A stretch of 64,000 nucleotides of DNA from Planctomycetes bacterium MalM25 (GCA_007745835.1 CP036424.1:1-64000), one strand, 5' to 3'. Positions 35,230 through 44,800 are shown, counted from the first letter of the stretch. The notes: a model not told the origin generated them from the letters alone. Numbers and translations: made by a program.

Positions 35230-35642
35230 AGCGGCTCGCCCTGCTCCTGTGGGCCTCGCCCTACTCGCTGCTGGGCGGAGCGATCGGCCTCGTTGGCCTC
35301 GCGACCGGCGGCGGCGTCCGCGTGCGCGACGGCGTGGCCGAGTTCCACGGCGGGTTCACCCGCTGGGTGGTGCGTCACTCCCCGTTGGGCGACGCCTGCG
35401 CCGCGATCACGCTCGGCCACACGGTCATCGGCCAGACCGAGGAGTGCCTCGATTGGGCCCACGATCACGAGCTGGTCCACGTCCGCCAGTTCGAGCGCTG
35501 GGGCCCGCTGATGGGCCCGGCGTACCTCGGCGCCTCGGCCTGGGTCTGGCTCGCCGGCGGCAGGGCCTACTTAGACAACCCGTTCGAGAAAGAGGCCTAC
35601 GCCGAGGCGCCCGCTCCCGACGATCAATCGAACTTCGGATAG
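35226..35642 (+). CDS. Small membrane-associated protein with HELVH metallopeptidase-like motif
   Basis: A 138-aa protein with a hydrophobic N-terminus (LALLLWASPYSLLGGAIGLV), either a signal or a membrane anchor, and a second hydrophobic stretch near 105-117. Between them is HDHELVHVRQFERWGP; HELVH fits the zinc-binding HExxH pattern and the R-Q-x-E context is common in small bacterial HExxH proteins. NPFEKEAYA near the end could supply a third ligand. Protease activity is inferred only from this motif. It overlaps the DUF1444-like gene by 4 bases (ATGA) and converges on the DUF1080 gene with a 19-base 3' overlap. Confidence 0.68.
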   Translation: MKRLALLLWASPYSLLGGAIGLVGLATGGGVRVRDGVAEFHGGFTRWVVRHSPLGDACAAITLGHTVIGQTEECLDWAHDHELVHVRQFERWGPLMGPAYLGASAWVWLAGGRAYLDNPFEKEAYAEAPAPDDQSNFG

Positions 35643-36493
35643 GCCACAGCCCCTTCGGCGGGCGTTTCGACCAGCTCCGCCAGCTCGGGCGGGAACTCGG
35701 CGAGCGGGCGGATCTTCACCCGGCGGTACTGGATCTCGGCCGCCTCGGACTGGATCTGCAGCTTGCCGCCGGTGAGCGGCTTGCCTCGGTAGCCGGCGTT
35801 CAGCAGCGCCATGTTGGGCGTGCCGTTCACCACGAAGACCAACCGGTTGCCGATCGTATAGACCTCCACGGTGTTCCACTCGCCGTGCGGCGCCTCGTCG
35901 CTCGGTCCGTGGCTCGTGTAGCCGGCGCCTTGGTAGAGCGTCCCGTTCGGATCGTAGACGGGGCGTCCCGGCCCCTCCGGCTCGCGGCAACGGACCTCCG
36001 CGTAAGGGCCGGCGAGCGGGATGAAATCGCCGGTGTCTCCTTCCTGGACCTGGCACTCCAGGCACGACATCCACACGTTCCAAAAACTGCCGTGCCCGCC
36101 CGTGCAGTGCAGCAGCAGGCCGCTATCGCGTTTCTGCTTGAGCCGCGGCGGCCACTTCTTGTCGCCCCAGCGGTACTCGAGCGACAGGTGGTAATCCGAG
36201 TACTCCTCGAGGGACGTCAGCCCGGCATAAACCTGCCCGGTGATGTTCAGCACCGGCTCGCCGTCCAGCTCGGTGACGCTGAAGATGCCCAGCGGGTCGC
36301 CCAGGCCGATCGGCTCGCCCGTCGTGCCGTCCTCGCTGGTCGAGGGCTCCGTCGCGCCGGGCACGACGACCGTCTTGTGCGGCACGCCGGTGTGGACTTC
36401 CCACTTGCTCAGCTCGGCGTCGAGCAGCGGGGTCCAATCGTCGGCGTGGCCGAGCGAGGCCGAGGCGATCAGCAGCAGAGCGAGCCAGCGCAT
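35624..36493 (-). CDS. DUF1080 (3-keto-disaccharide hydrolase-like) secreted protein
   Basis: A 289-aa exported protein with signal peptide RWLALLLIASASLGHA. The DUF1080 fold (concanavalin-like jelly roll) is indicated by WTPLLDAELSKWEV at the start, YHLSLEYRWGDKKW, RDSGLLLHCTG, WMSCLECQVQEGDTGDF and the final GGKLQIQSEAAEIQYRRVKI. The family includes enzymes cleaving 3-keto-glycosides and is greatly expanded in Planctomycetes. It was probably acquired or retained for sugar scavenging in the periplasm. Substrate not inferred. It lies just downstream of dapB on the same strand (52-base gap). Confidence 0.88.
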   Translation of the reverse strand: MRWLALLLIASASLGHADDWTPLLDAELSKWEVHTGVPHKTVVVPGATEPSTSEDGTTGEPIGLGDPLGIFSVTELDGEPVLNITGQVYAGLTSLEEYSDYHLSLEYRWGDKKWPPRLKQKRDSGLLLHCTGGHGSFWNVWMSCLECQVQEGDTGDFIPLAGPYAEVRCREPEGPGRPVYDPNGTLYQGAGYTSHGPSDEAPHGEWNTVEVYTIGNRLVFVVNGTPNMALLNAGYRGKPLTGGKLQIQSEAAEIQYRRVKIRPLAEFPPELAELVETPAEGAVAYPKFD

Positions 36494-36545
36494 ACCAGTT
36501 CCTTGCGTTGAAGAGTCAAAGCGTCTGCAACATCGTAACCCGGTA

Positions 36546-37352
36546 TCAGCCGCGGAGCACGTCTTCCATGCTGAAGACCTCGCCCCGCGAGCCGGCGGCG
36601 ATCCGCTGGCTCAAGAACCGGACCGCGGAGAGCGTCCCCTCGGCGTAGACGCGGCGGCCGACGACGTTGTGCTCCAGCACGAGCTGCACGGTGTCCGACG
36701 CGGCCGACAGCTCGTAGCGGTGGAAGGCGTGCCCCGTGAGGTGCTCCTCGGGGACGCCCATCTCGCGCTGCGTGTCGGCGTCGCGGACTTGCTCGATCTG
36801 ATCGACTTCGTAAGCCGCGCCGAGCCCCTGGAGGTAGCCGACCATCGCCTTGGCGGTGCCGCTCGTGTCGAGCTTGTTCGCCTGGTGGCTCTCGCGGATC
36901 GTCAGCCCCGCGCCTGACATGGCGCCCGGGAATTGCTCGGCGAGCCAGCGGCCGGCGGCCTGCAGCAGCACGATCGGCGTCCCCATGTTTGGCGCGATGA
37001 CCGCGGAGATCTCCGCTTCGGCGACCAGCCGCTTCGCCTCGTCCCTGTCGTAGCCGGTGGTCCCCATCACGAAGGGCACGCCCTGCTGCGCGTACCAAGC
37101 CACGTTGCTCAGCGCGGCGGCGGGCGTGGTGTAATCGACCGCGATCGTGTCCGCCGGCAACGCGAGGCTCGCGCGCGAATCCTCGGCGATCAGCCGGACG
37201 GTCTGCGAACCGAAGGTCATCTCAAGCCCGTCCTCGACCGGCCCGGTGAGGCCCGTTTCGAGGAGCGTCACGTCGGTCGCTTCGGCGGCGACGGTCGCCA
37301 CCTCGGCGGCCATCTTGCCGGGGAGGCCAGCGATGAGGACGGGAGTGGGCAT
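36546..37352 (-). CDS. dapB: 4-hydroxy-tetrahydrodipicolinate reductase, plant-type
   Basis: NAD(P)H-dependent reductase of the lysine/diaminopimelate pathway. The 268-aa protein has the nucleotide-binding N-terminus (VLIAGLPGKMAAEVA), VDYTTPAAALSNVAWYAQ, FVMGTTGYDR and APNMGTPIVLL. Its catalytic motif is TIRESHQANKLDTSGTAKAM (His156, Lys160), which resembles plant and cyanobacterial/planctomycete DapB more than the E. coli E-x-H-H-R-x-K form. It ends the dapA-dapD-dapB series, separated from dapD by a 200-base gap with a repeat element. Confidence 0.92.
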   Translation of the reverse strand: MPTPVLIAGLPGKMAAEVATVAAEATDVTLLETGLTGPVEDGLEMTFGSQTVRLIAEDSRASLALPADTIAVDYTTPAAALSNVAWYAQQGVPFVMGTTGYDRDEAKRLVAEAEISAVIAPNMGTPIVLLQAAGRWLAEQFPGAMSGAGLTIRESHQANKLDTSGTAKAMVGYLQGLGAAYEVDQIEQVRDADTQREMGVPEEHLTGHAFHRYELSAASDTVQLVLEHNVVGRRVYAEGTLSAVRFLSQRIAAGSRGEVFSMEDVLRG

Positions 37353-37369
37353 GCTGTTGAACGCTTAGG

Positions 37370-37539
37370 AAGGGAGATGAGGGGATGAAGGGGGATAAGG
37401 GGATGGTCGTCTACTGGGGTACGCTAATTCGGTCATCAAGCCACCGACTCATTCTCTTTGGAGATGGAGAAAGCCCGCCGAGTGTCGCTCAGGACGAGCG
37501 GCCATCCCCTTATCTCCAATCATCCCCCCTATCTCCCTT
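37370..37539. repeat. 170-base element with 37-38-base imperfect terminal inverted repeats
   Basis: Left end 37370-37406 (begins AAGGGAGATGAGGGG, ends GATAAGGGGATGG) matches the reverse complement of right end 37502-37539 (begins AAGGGAGATAGGGGGG, ends GATAAGGGGATGG). The purine-rich arms bracket about 95 bases without a gene. It fills most of the dapB-dapD gap. It resembles a small non-autonomous mobile element or a bidirectional processing site. Confidence 0.7.
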
Positions 37540-37552
37540 TCGAAACCCCGCC

Positions 37553-38359
37553 TCAAGAGGCGTCCCCTTCGCGGAGGAGCGACGTCAGCGCCGTGCGGGC
37601 GTCGGTGCGCTCGTCGCGTTCTTTCTTGATGATGATCGCGTAGGTGTGGTGCGAGCCGTCGCGCGAGACGAGCGAGCCGGGCACGCAGACGCTCCGCGCC
37701 GGGATGCGGCCGGGGGGCAGCTCGCGTCCTTCGGGCACGCTGTAGATCTTCGACGAGCCGGCGACGAAGCAGCCCATCGCGAGCACGGCGCCCTCCTCGA
37801 CGATCACCCCTTCGGCGATTTCGCTGCGGGCGCCGACGAAGACATCGTCTTCGATAATGACGGGGCTCGCTTGCAGCGGCTCCAGCACGCCGCCGATGCC
37901 CACGCCGCCCGAGATGTGGCAGTTCTTGCCGACCTGGGCGCAGCTGCCGACGGTGCTCCACGTGTCGATCATCGTGCCCGAACCGACCCGCGCGCCGATG
38001 TTGATGTAGCAAGGCATCAGCACCGCGTCCGGCTCGACGAACGAACCGTAGCGGGCGATCGCGGTCGGCACGCTGCGGACCTTCGCCTCGCGCCAGCCGC
38101 TCTTGAGATCGACTTTATCGAACCACTCGATCGGGCCCGCGGTCATCTCGCGGTTCTCCGAATAGCGGAAGTGCAGCAGCACCGCCTTCTTCACCCACTC
38201 GTTGACGGTCCAGTCGCCGTTGACCTTCTCCGACACGCGCACGGCGCCCGAGTCCAGCAGCGCGAGCGCCTCGGCGGCGACCGCTTGGGCGTCGTCGCCC
38301 GAGTAGGTGTTTTCGAAGATCGCGTCGATCTTGTCGGCAAGGGCTTGGTGTTCGCTCAC
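37553..38359 (-). CDS. dapD: 2,3,4,5-tetrahydropyridine-2,6-dicarboxylate N-succinyltransferase
   Basis: Succinyl-CoA-dependent enzyme of the succinylase branch of lysine/DAP synthesis. The protein is 268 aa from the GTG at 38359, close to E. coli DapD (274 aa). The start SEHQALADKIDAIFENTYSG is typical. The C-terminal half is a left-handed beta-helix of hexapeptide repeats (VLMPCYINIGARVGSGTMID; GSCAQVGKNCHISGGVGIGG). An alternative ATG at 38437 would include a repeat element and is rejected. Presence of dapD indicates the succinylase route. It lies between dapB and dapA on the same strand. Confidence 0.94.
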   Translation of the reverse strand: MSEHQALADKIDAIFENTYSGDDAQAVAAEALALLDSGAVRVSEKVNGDWTVNEWVKKAVLLHFRYSENREMTAGPIEWFDKVDLKSGWREAKVRSVPTAIARYGSFVEPDAVLMPCYINIGARVGSGTMIDTWSTVGSCAQVGKNCHISGGVGIGGVLEPLQASPVIIEDDVFVGARSEIAEGVIVEEGAVLAMGCFVAGSSKIYSVPEGRELPPGRIPARSVCVPGSLVSRDGSHHTYAIIIKKERDERTDARTALTSLLREGDAS

Positions 38360-38383
38360 AGCTTCTATTCGCGGTTCGAGAAA

Positions 38384-38464
38384 GTCGGCGAGCCGGCGAC
38401 GTCCGTCGTCGGTGGGCCATAAGTACACAGGTTCCACCGGCGACCGATGTCGCCGGCACGCTGG
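38384..38464. repeat. Double-hairpin REP/BIME-like element between dapA and dapD
   Basis: Hairpins at about 38393-38412 (CGGCGAC-gtcc-GTCGTCG, one mismatch) and 38437-38456 (CCGGCGAC-cgat-GTCGCCGG, perfect) are flanked by GTCGGCGAGCC on the left and, inverted, GGCACGCTGGC on the right. Same layout as 30229-30300. Confidence 0.72.
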
Positions 38465-39424
38465 CTAAACGGCGGCGGCCGTCATGTGAGGGAATTCGGC
38501 GATCGCCTCGGCGGCGGCGATCTTCGCGAGCGCCTGATCGCGATTGGCCACGTCGAGTTCCTCGACCGGCACCAGCGGCAACCGCATGCCGACACCCAGC
38601 AGGTGGTGCAGCGGGATCGGGTTCTTCACGCTGAACACCGCTTCGATGCAGGGCAGCAGGGCGGCCTGCAGCTCGGCGGCCGCTTCCCATTCGCCCGCGG
38701 CGCACAGGTCGGTGATGCGTTGGAACTCGCCCGGCCAACGGTTGCCCGACGCCGTGATCACGCCCACGCCATCACGCTTCATCAGTTCGACCACCAGGTC
38801 GTCTTCGCCGGAGACCAGCGCGAAGCTCGAACGGTCCGTGGCCGCGGCGATCTTCTCGAGGCCTTCCAGGTCGCCCGTCGCGTCCTTCACGGCGACGATC
38901 GCCGGGTGCTCGGCCAAGCGGATGACGGTCTCCGGTTCGATCTTGCTGTTCGTGCGGCTGGGCACGTTGTACAGGATGACCGAGGTGTCCATCCGCTGCG
39001 CCAACTCGGCCACCTCAAGGAAGTGCGCCCGCAGGCCTTCCTGCGGCGGGTTGTTGTAGTAGCCGGTGACGTGCAGCAGCGCGTCGGGCTGGATGGCGCG
39101 GGTGATTCGCTCGCTGAGGTGCAACGCCTCCTCGGTCGAGTTGCTCCCCGCGCTGGCGAGGCAGGTGACGGGGCGGCCCAGGTCGGCCGCGCGGCCGCGG
39201 GCGTACTCGATGCCGCGGGTGCAGAGGTCGACCTGCTCGTCGTGGCTGAGCGTGAATGACTGGCCCGTGGTCCCCGCGAACAAGACGCCCCGCGCGCCCG
39301 CGTCGAGCACCGTGTCGATGAGCTGGTAGACCTTGTGGAAGTCGATCCCCATGAGCGAGCCGATCGGCTTCATCGGGGTGACCAGCGCGACGTGCGCGCC
39401 GTGGAGTTGCTCGGGCGTGATCAT
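38465..39424 (-). CDS. dapA: 4-hydroxy-tetrahydrodipicolinate synthase / DapA-family aldolase
   Basis: A 319-aa class I aldolase that condenses pyruvate with aspartate semialdehyde. Schiff-base Lys180 is in VAVKDATGD, catalytic Tyr152 in VILYNVPSRTN, and the substrate loop is GTTGQS (usually GTTGE). The start at the ATG at 39424 (MITPEQLHGAHVALVTPM) gives normal length; a longer frame to 39577 is Arg-rich. Members of this superfamily can have other pyruvate-dependent activities, but the adjacent dapD and dapB genes support DapA. It is divergent from the LysE-type exporter. Confidence 0.9.
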   Translation of the reverse strand: MITPEQLHGAHVALVTPMKPIGSLMGIDFHKVYQLIDTVLDAGARGVLFAGTTGQSFTLSHDEQVDLCTRGIEYARGRAADLGRPVTCLASAGSNSTEEALHLSERITRAIQPDALLHVTGYYNNPPQEGLRAHFLEVAELAQRMDTSVILYNVPSRTNSKIEPETVIRLAEHPAIVAVKDATGDLEGLEKIAAATDRSSFALVSGEDDLVVELMKRDGVGVITASGNRWPGEFQRITDLCAAGEWEAAAELQAALLPCIEAVFSVKNPIPLHHLLGVGMRLPLVPVEELDVANRDQALAKIAAAEAIAEFPHMTAAAV

Positions 39425-39591
39425 GGCGGAGGGTCGCCCCGACGGGGGCGCGAGGTGGGCTTGCCGCATGCGCACAGCGGCGATTCGGTTGCGCGAAGCC
39501 GAGCATCTTAACGCGCCGCGGCAGCCGGTCGCTAGTCTTCGGGGCCTATACTGACCGCTCAAAACGCCGAAAACCACGCTCCTGAGGCCCG

Positions 39592-40179
39592 GTGCTAGAG
39601 ACCCTCGCCCTCATCGCCCCGCTGATGCTGAGCCCCGGCCCGGCCAACCTGGCCGCCTTCGCCCTGGGGACGCGGCACGGACTCACCGGGATGCTCCGTT
39701 TCTTGCTCGGCGTCCTGCTGGTTTACGGGTTCGTCGCCTTCGCCGTGGGCTGGCTCAGCGACAGCCTGCTGGGGCGTTACGAATCGTGGCGGGCCGTTTG
39801 GCAGACGCTCGGGGGTCTGTTCGTGATCTGGCTGGGGGTGAAGTTCTGGCGCCGACCCGCGAGCGACGGCTCGGACGGCCCGCCGGCCACCGGCCCGACG
39901 CTGATCGAGGGCGCCGCGCTGCAGCTGCTCAACCCGAAGTACCCGGCGGTCACGCTCACCGTCTACAGCGCTGAGTTGGGCGCCCCGTGGTGGATGAGAG
40001 CCACGCTGCTCACACTGGTCGGCGCCGCGGGCCTTGGGTTGTACGCCTCGGCCGGGGCGGCGACCGATCGACTGGCGACCGGCTCCAGGGCGACCCGCCG
40101 GCGCGACGCGGCGTGCGGCCTGATGCTGGTGCTGGTGGGCGTCTGGTTGATCGGCCGCGCCTGGTTCGCTACGGCTTAG
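39592..40179 (+). CDS. LysE/RhtB-family amino-acid exporter
   Basis: A 195-aa inner-membrane protein with about six hydrophobic segments. The N-terminal family signature SPGPANLAAFALGTRHG is clear, and the central LQLLNPKYPAVTLTVYSA corresponds to the second conserved block (N-P-K). LysE-family proteins export basic or neutral amino acids. The GTG start at 39592 is divergent from dapA with a 167-base shared gap, suggesting lysine or a related amino acid as substrate; this is inference from context. Its last 11 bases overlap the convergent sulfatase gene. Confidence 0.88.
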   Translation: MLETLALIAPLMLSPGPANLAAFALGTRHGLTGMLRFLLGVLLVYGFVAFAVGWLSDSLLGRYESWRAVWQTLGGLFVIWLGVKFWRRPASDGSDGPPATGPTLIEGAALQLLNPKYPAVTLTVYSAELGAPWWMRATLLTLVGAAGLGLYASAGAATDRLATGSRATRRRDAACGLMLVLVGVWLIGRAWFATA

Positions 40180-41629
40180 GAACCCACCCGCCGGGACGCA
40201 CCCTGGCGCCCTGACGACCCGTGAGCTTATCCCCAAGTTCCGCCCGGGCCGCTTCCGCGTGGGCCAGCAGGCGGGCGACGATCTTCGGGTGTTCGGCGGC
40301 GACGTCGGTCGTCTCGCCAACATCGTTCTTCAGGTCGTACAACGCGATCCCGACGGGCTCGTTCTTGTAGCCCTTCTGCTTGCCTTCCGACCCCGGCTTG
40401 CGATCGCCGAGCGTGCGCGAGTAGTGCGGAAGCGTCAGCTTCCACCGCGCGTCCCGCACACCGCGCAGCTCGCGGTTGTAGTAGCAGTAGAAGACCTCGT
40501 GCGGCGTGGGGGCGCCGGTCGTCAGCAGCGGCAGGATATCGCGGCCGTCGATCGGGCGATCGGCGGGCGGCTCGGCGCCGATCAGCCCGGCGATTGTCGG
40601 CAGCAGGTCCATCGTGGTCGCGAACTCGTCGGTCCGTGTGCCGGCCGGGATGCGGTCGGGCCACCGCATCACGCAGGGCTCGCGGTAGCCCCCTTCGAAC
40701 ATCGTCCCCTTCCCTTCGCGCAGCGGCCCGGCGGAGCCGCCGTGGTCGCCGAAGCTGAGCCACGGCCCGTTGTCCGAGGTGAAGACGACCAGCGTGTTCT
40801 CGTCGACCCCGCTGCGTTCGAGCGCCGCGAGGATCTGCCCGACCGACCAATCGAGCTCCATCACGACATCGCCGTACAGCCCGGCGCCGCTCTTGCCGGC
40901 GAACTGGTCCGACACGTAGATCGGGGTGTGGACCATCGTGTGAGGCACGTACAAGAAGAACGGCCGCTCGCCCGCGTGGCGGTCGATGAACTCGACGGCG
41001 TGCTCGGTGTACCACGTGGTGAGCTGCTTCTGGTCGTCGGGCGTGACGTCCGGATTGATGATCTCCTCGCCCTCGTACAACGGCAGCGGCGGCATCGGCT
41101 TTCCCCGGTACTGCCTGACGCCGGCGCTCAGGTCGTGGCGCCCGTAGAGGTAAGGCCACATGTCGTTCGAGTAGGGCAGCCCGAAGTACTCGTCGAATCC
41201 CTGCCGAGTGGGCAGGAACTCGGGCAGGTCGCCCAGGTGCCACTTGCCGTAGCAGGCGGTCGCGTAGCCGCGCGACCTGCACAGCTCGGCGATCGTCACC
41301 TCGTCCGGGTTCAAACCGTTGCGGGCGTAGGGGAATAACGCTCCGAGGATGCTGACACGCTCGGGGTAGCAGCCGGTCAGCAAGGCGGCTCGCGAGGCGC
41401 TGCACACCGCGGTCGCCGCGTGGAAGTCGGTGAACACCCGGCCCTCGGCCGCCATCCGGTCGAGGTTCGGCGTGGGGTAGGCGTCGCAGCCGAAGGGGCC
41501 GATGTCGGCGTAGCCCATGTCGTCGATGAAGACGATCACCACGTTCGGCGGACCCTCGTCTCCGTGCGCGCGGGGCGGGGCGAGGAGCAGGGAGGCCAGG
41601 ATGATGAGGGCGTAGCTGCGGGCGAGCAT
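40169..41629 (-). CDS. Type I (formylglycine) sulfatase, exported
   Basis: A 486-aa arylsulfatase-like enzyme with a signal peptide (ALIILASLLLAPPRAHG). The metal site begins NVVIVFIDDMGYADIG (two Asp). The maturation motif is CSASRAALLTG with Cys76, to be converted to formylglycine; this is the C-x-(P/A)-x-R form. Further family motifs: TACYGKWHLGD, PFFLYVPHTMVHTP, FTSDNGPW and the C-terminal LYDLKNDVGETTDVA. Length is normal. The start is at the ATG at 41629. It is adjacent to a G8-domain surface protein on the same strand, consistent with work on sulfated polysaccharides. The specific sulfate ester is unknown. Confidence 0.93.
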   Translation of the reverse strand: MLARSYALIILASLLLAPPRAHGDEGPPNVVIVFIDDMGYADIGPFGCDAYPTPNLDRMAAEGRVFTDFHAATAVCSASRAALLTGCYPERVSILGALFPYARNGLNPDEVTIAELCRSRGYATACYGKWHLGDLPEFLPTRQGFDEYFGLPYSNDMWPYLYGRHDLSAGVRQYRGKPMPPLPLYEGEEIINPDVTPDDQKQLTTWYTEHAVEFIDRHAGERPFFLYVPHTMVHTPIYVSDQFAGKSGAGLYGDVVMELDWSVGQILAALERSGVDENTLVVFTSDNGPWLSFGDHGGSAGPLREGKGTMFEGGYREPCVMRWPDRIPAGTRTDEFATTMDLLPTIAGLIGAEPPADRPIDGRDILPLLTTGAPTPHEVFYCYYNRELRGVRDARWKLTLPHYSRTLGDRKPGSEGKQKGYKNEPVGIALYDLKNDVGETTDVAAEHPKIVARLLAHAEAARAELGDKLTGRQGARVRPGGWVPKP

Positions 41630-41710
41630 GGCGGTCGGATCTAGGAGAGCGGAGGAGCAAGCAACGCCCGAGTCTAACCACTCGCGGGTTCGCTCACCGT
41701 CCCCGCCGAT

Positions 41711-41787
41711 CCGAATTGTTGGAAGCGAGCCACCCCTTTTCGGGGCGGAAACCGCGGCCTGGCGCGGTTGGGTTTCAAACAATTCGG
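41711..41787. repeat. Inverted repeat with nested hairpin between the sulfatase and G8 genes
   Basis: CCGAATTGTTGGAA (41711-41724) pairs with TTTCAAACAATTCGG (41773-41787), one mismatch. Inside lies AACCGCG-gcctgg-CGCGGTT. It may be the terminator of the upstream G8 gene or a REP-like element; no T-run. Confidence 0.65.
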
Positions 41788-41835
41788 TTTCGCGCACGCG
41801 GCCAAATCGTGGCTTGCGACGGAGCGCCTGCCGCG

Positions 41836-44800
41836 CTAGATCGCCAACGCCTCGAGCAGCGCTTCGTCCGTGTCGACCGTTTCGGAGTCCGCTTCGCGAT
41901 CGCTCGCCATCGAGGCGAGGGCCTCCTCTTCGGCCGTCCCCGTGGCGGCCGGGTCGATCAGCAGCAGCGCCTCGTCGCGGGCGCGGTCGTCCGTGAGGCG
42001 GACCGCTTGGCTGGGCGTGGTGATCGTTGCGGGGGGCTCGGCGTTGGCGGTCAGCGCGGCGAAGGGAGCCGCTTCGACCGGGCTCGCTGGCGTCTCGACC
42101 ATGAACAGGAGGTTGTCGATATAAAACGAGGGCGATGCGCTCGGCGTGTTCTTGTGGTTGACGATGATCAGCGGGTTGATCGTCGAGCCGCCTGACGGAT
42201 CGATGGTCCCCGTCGCGCTGACCGTCGTCCAGGTGTCGAGCGCCGCGCCGGAGTTCATCGTGGTCCAGTTGGAGGGGCCGTACCCCGCGTTGAGGTAGAC
42301 CGTGTCGTCGCTGAGCGGCTGCGTCGAATCGACGTAGTAGTCGAACGAGAGGGTGTAGGTCATCCCGTAGTAGGCGCTGACGTCGAGGTCCGGGCCATCC
42401 GGGTTGATGTTGTGGTACTGGGCCTGACCGTTGGTGACCCACCGACCGATCGTCCCCATGCCCGTGCCGAAGGGGTCCGCGAGCGCGCTGACCGCGGCGC
42501 CGTCGGTGTCGGAGGGGGGCGCCATGTCGTCCCAGAGCACCACGGTGGGGGGGGCTTCGAGTTCAATCGCCAACTGCGGCCGGATGGCGACGTTGCCGTT
42601 CTCGCTCGAGGCGAAGGCCGCGTCGCCGCCGCTGGTCGCGCCGTCGCTGTCGATGACGAACGAGACCTCCTCGCCGGCGACCACGGAGTCTGACACGTCG
42701 AACACGTAAGTCTGGCCGATCACGAAGTTCCCGGTGATCTGGTCGAGGAGCGTCGTCTTCACCGGCGCGGTGGCGGGCGAGAGCGTGTTCTCGGTCCAGT
42801 TGTTCGAGCCCCCCTCGTACACGCGGATCCGCAGGCCGTCGCCCGCGTCGCCCGAGACGGTCAGCCGGAGCGTGGCGCCGGCGATGTCCCTCTCCAACGT
42901 GTCGGGCAGGTCGAACTTGAGGTAGGAGGTGCGGGTGCGGCTCGGGCTGCTCTCGATGCGCAGCAGGGCGTCGTCGAGCGTGGAGGTCTGCTGGATGTAG
43001 GCGTCTTCAACCGCGGAGAGCAGCAGGGCGTCGGTGGGGGGCGGATCGGGTGGGTTGCTGGGCCCGGGCACGAAGTTGACCCGATCCGATTCGGACGCGA
43101 CGCTGAAGAAGTTGACGTAGAGATCGTTGCCAACCCGGGTCCAGACCGTTGAAGACGAGCTCCGCACGGCGTTGAGATCGGCGACCAGCGTCCGGTTGCC
43201 GACGGACATCGTGGCGCCGATGCCCGGGAACCGCACAACGGTCGATCCGGTGCGCGGGCCGTTGACGGCGAAGTACAGGATGTCGAACCCGTTGGACGCG
43301 CTGTTCACTCCGCCCGGGAAGTCGACGGTGTAGTCGCCGGCGTCCATCTTCAGCAGGGTGTTCGTCCCGGCGAACTGCCCGTTGCCCGGGTCGTCTTGCC
43401 CCGAGTCCCCGTCGGGCGACGTCACCCGGAAAACCGGGTTCTGCCCGCTCGGCGAGCGCATCCGGAAGTTCGCGTAGAGGTCGTCCGAGACACGCGCGTT
43501 CCAGCCCGCGGGCTTGAAATCGCCGGCGTCGTAGAAGAACGGGTGGTCGGGTACCACCGTCGAACCGGGACCGCCCCCCACATGCGACGTAAGCGTGCCG
43601 TCCTCGTCATAAAGGATCGAGGGCATGGTCTTGCCGATCGGTGAGTACGACGACAGCCCGCCACCCGGGTCGGAGTAACTCAGGTTGTTGGCCGAGCCGT
43701 CGTCCTCGAACGACGTGTTCCGCATCACGAAGTGGGTGTGGCGTATCGCCACGGCTTCGGTGCGGAGCATGTGTGCGTTCGCGGCGGTGAAGCCTGCGAA
43801 GTGCGTGCCGTCGAGTGTGTTTGCGCCGTCGTAGAAGGTGTGCCCAGTCACGCGTTCGCTGAGGTCGGCGTTGCCCCGGCTGTGCCCGACGTACAGCGAG
43901 TCGGTGATACGCTGCGTGAACGTGATAAACGTACCGGTGAAGTTGTCGGCGAACCGGATCTCCTGGAAGTTGCCCGTGCGGGCCCGGTGGTAGATGCCGG
44001 TCGTGTGCTGATAAGCCGTGTAGTGGTAGACAAGTGGCTCGACCGACGGCCTGTAGGAGTCACCGTCGAACGCGGCCTTGAGCGTGCCACCGACGGGCGC
44101 CTCCAGGTCGCTGCCCCGATCAAAGTTCAGGCCGACCGGCGCCGAGTGCGAGCTGTTGTACTCGAACCGCCCAAGGTTAACGCGGTCGGGTCGCACGTTG
44201 TTGTACTGAGGGTTGCTCGCCGAGGCGCCGATCGCCTCCTCGGGGAAGAGGAACCAGTAGCCGGTCCCCTCCGAGCCCGCCACGACGTTGCCGATGAAGT
44301 CGTTGTCCGGGTTGGTGACCCAGAAGGCGGCGGAGCTTAAGAAGCGTGTCTTGTTCTGACCGACGTGGTCGTGGGTATCGACGATGAAAGGGTCGCTCAG
44401 GTCGGGTTCGTTGGGGCCGTCGGGGCCGAAACTGCCAATCGCGTGAATCCCGAAGGCGATGTTGGCGAGGAATTGGTTCCCGGTTTCGACAGCGTCTTCG
44501 ATGAAGAAGCCGTGGCCGTGGATGTCGTGGAGGACGTTGTTTTCGATCAGCAGGTTGTGCGTGCCGTGGACGGTGACGCCGCGGTTGTTGGAGTTGGTGA
44601 CGCTCGCGCCGCGGAGGACGTCGCCCGTCCGGTCGCCCGCGAGGTGCCAGTGGATCGGGTAGCGGCCCAGCCGGCCCGTCTGGCCCATGCGGTCGAACTG
44701 CACGCTGTCGATCGTGATCTGGCCGGCGGAGCCCATGATCATCGTGTGGGCGCCGAAGCCGTCGCTCAGGCCCGCGTTGAAACGCGCCCGGTCGCCGAAC

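Noticed and set aside
38360-38437. Longer ATG start for dapD
   Set aside because: The extra 26 codons translate the inverted-repeat element; the GTG at 38359 gives the standard DapD N-terminus.
39425-39591. Possible lysine riboswitch upstream of dapA or the LysE gene
   Set aside because: The gap is only 167 bases, shared by two divergent genes, and shows none of the conserved lysine-riboswitch core that I could recognise.
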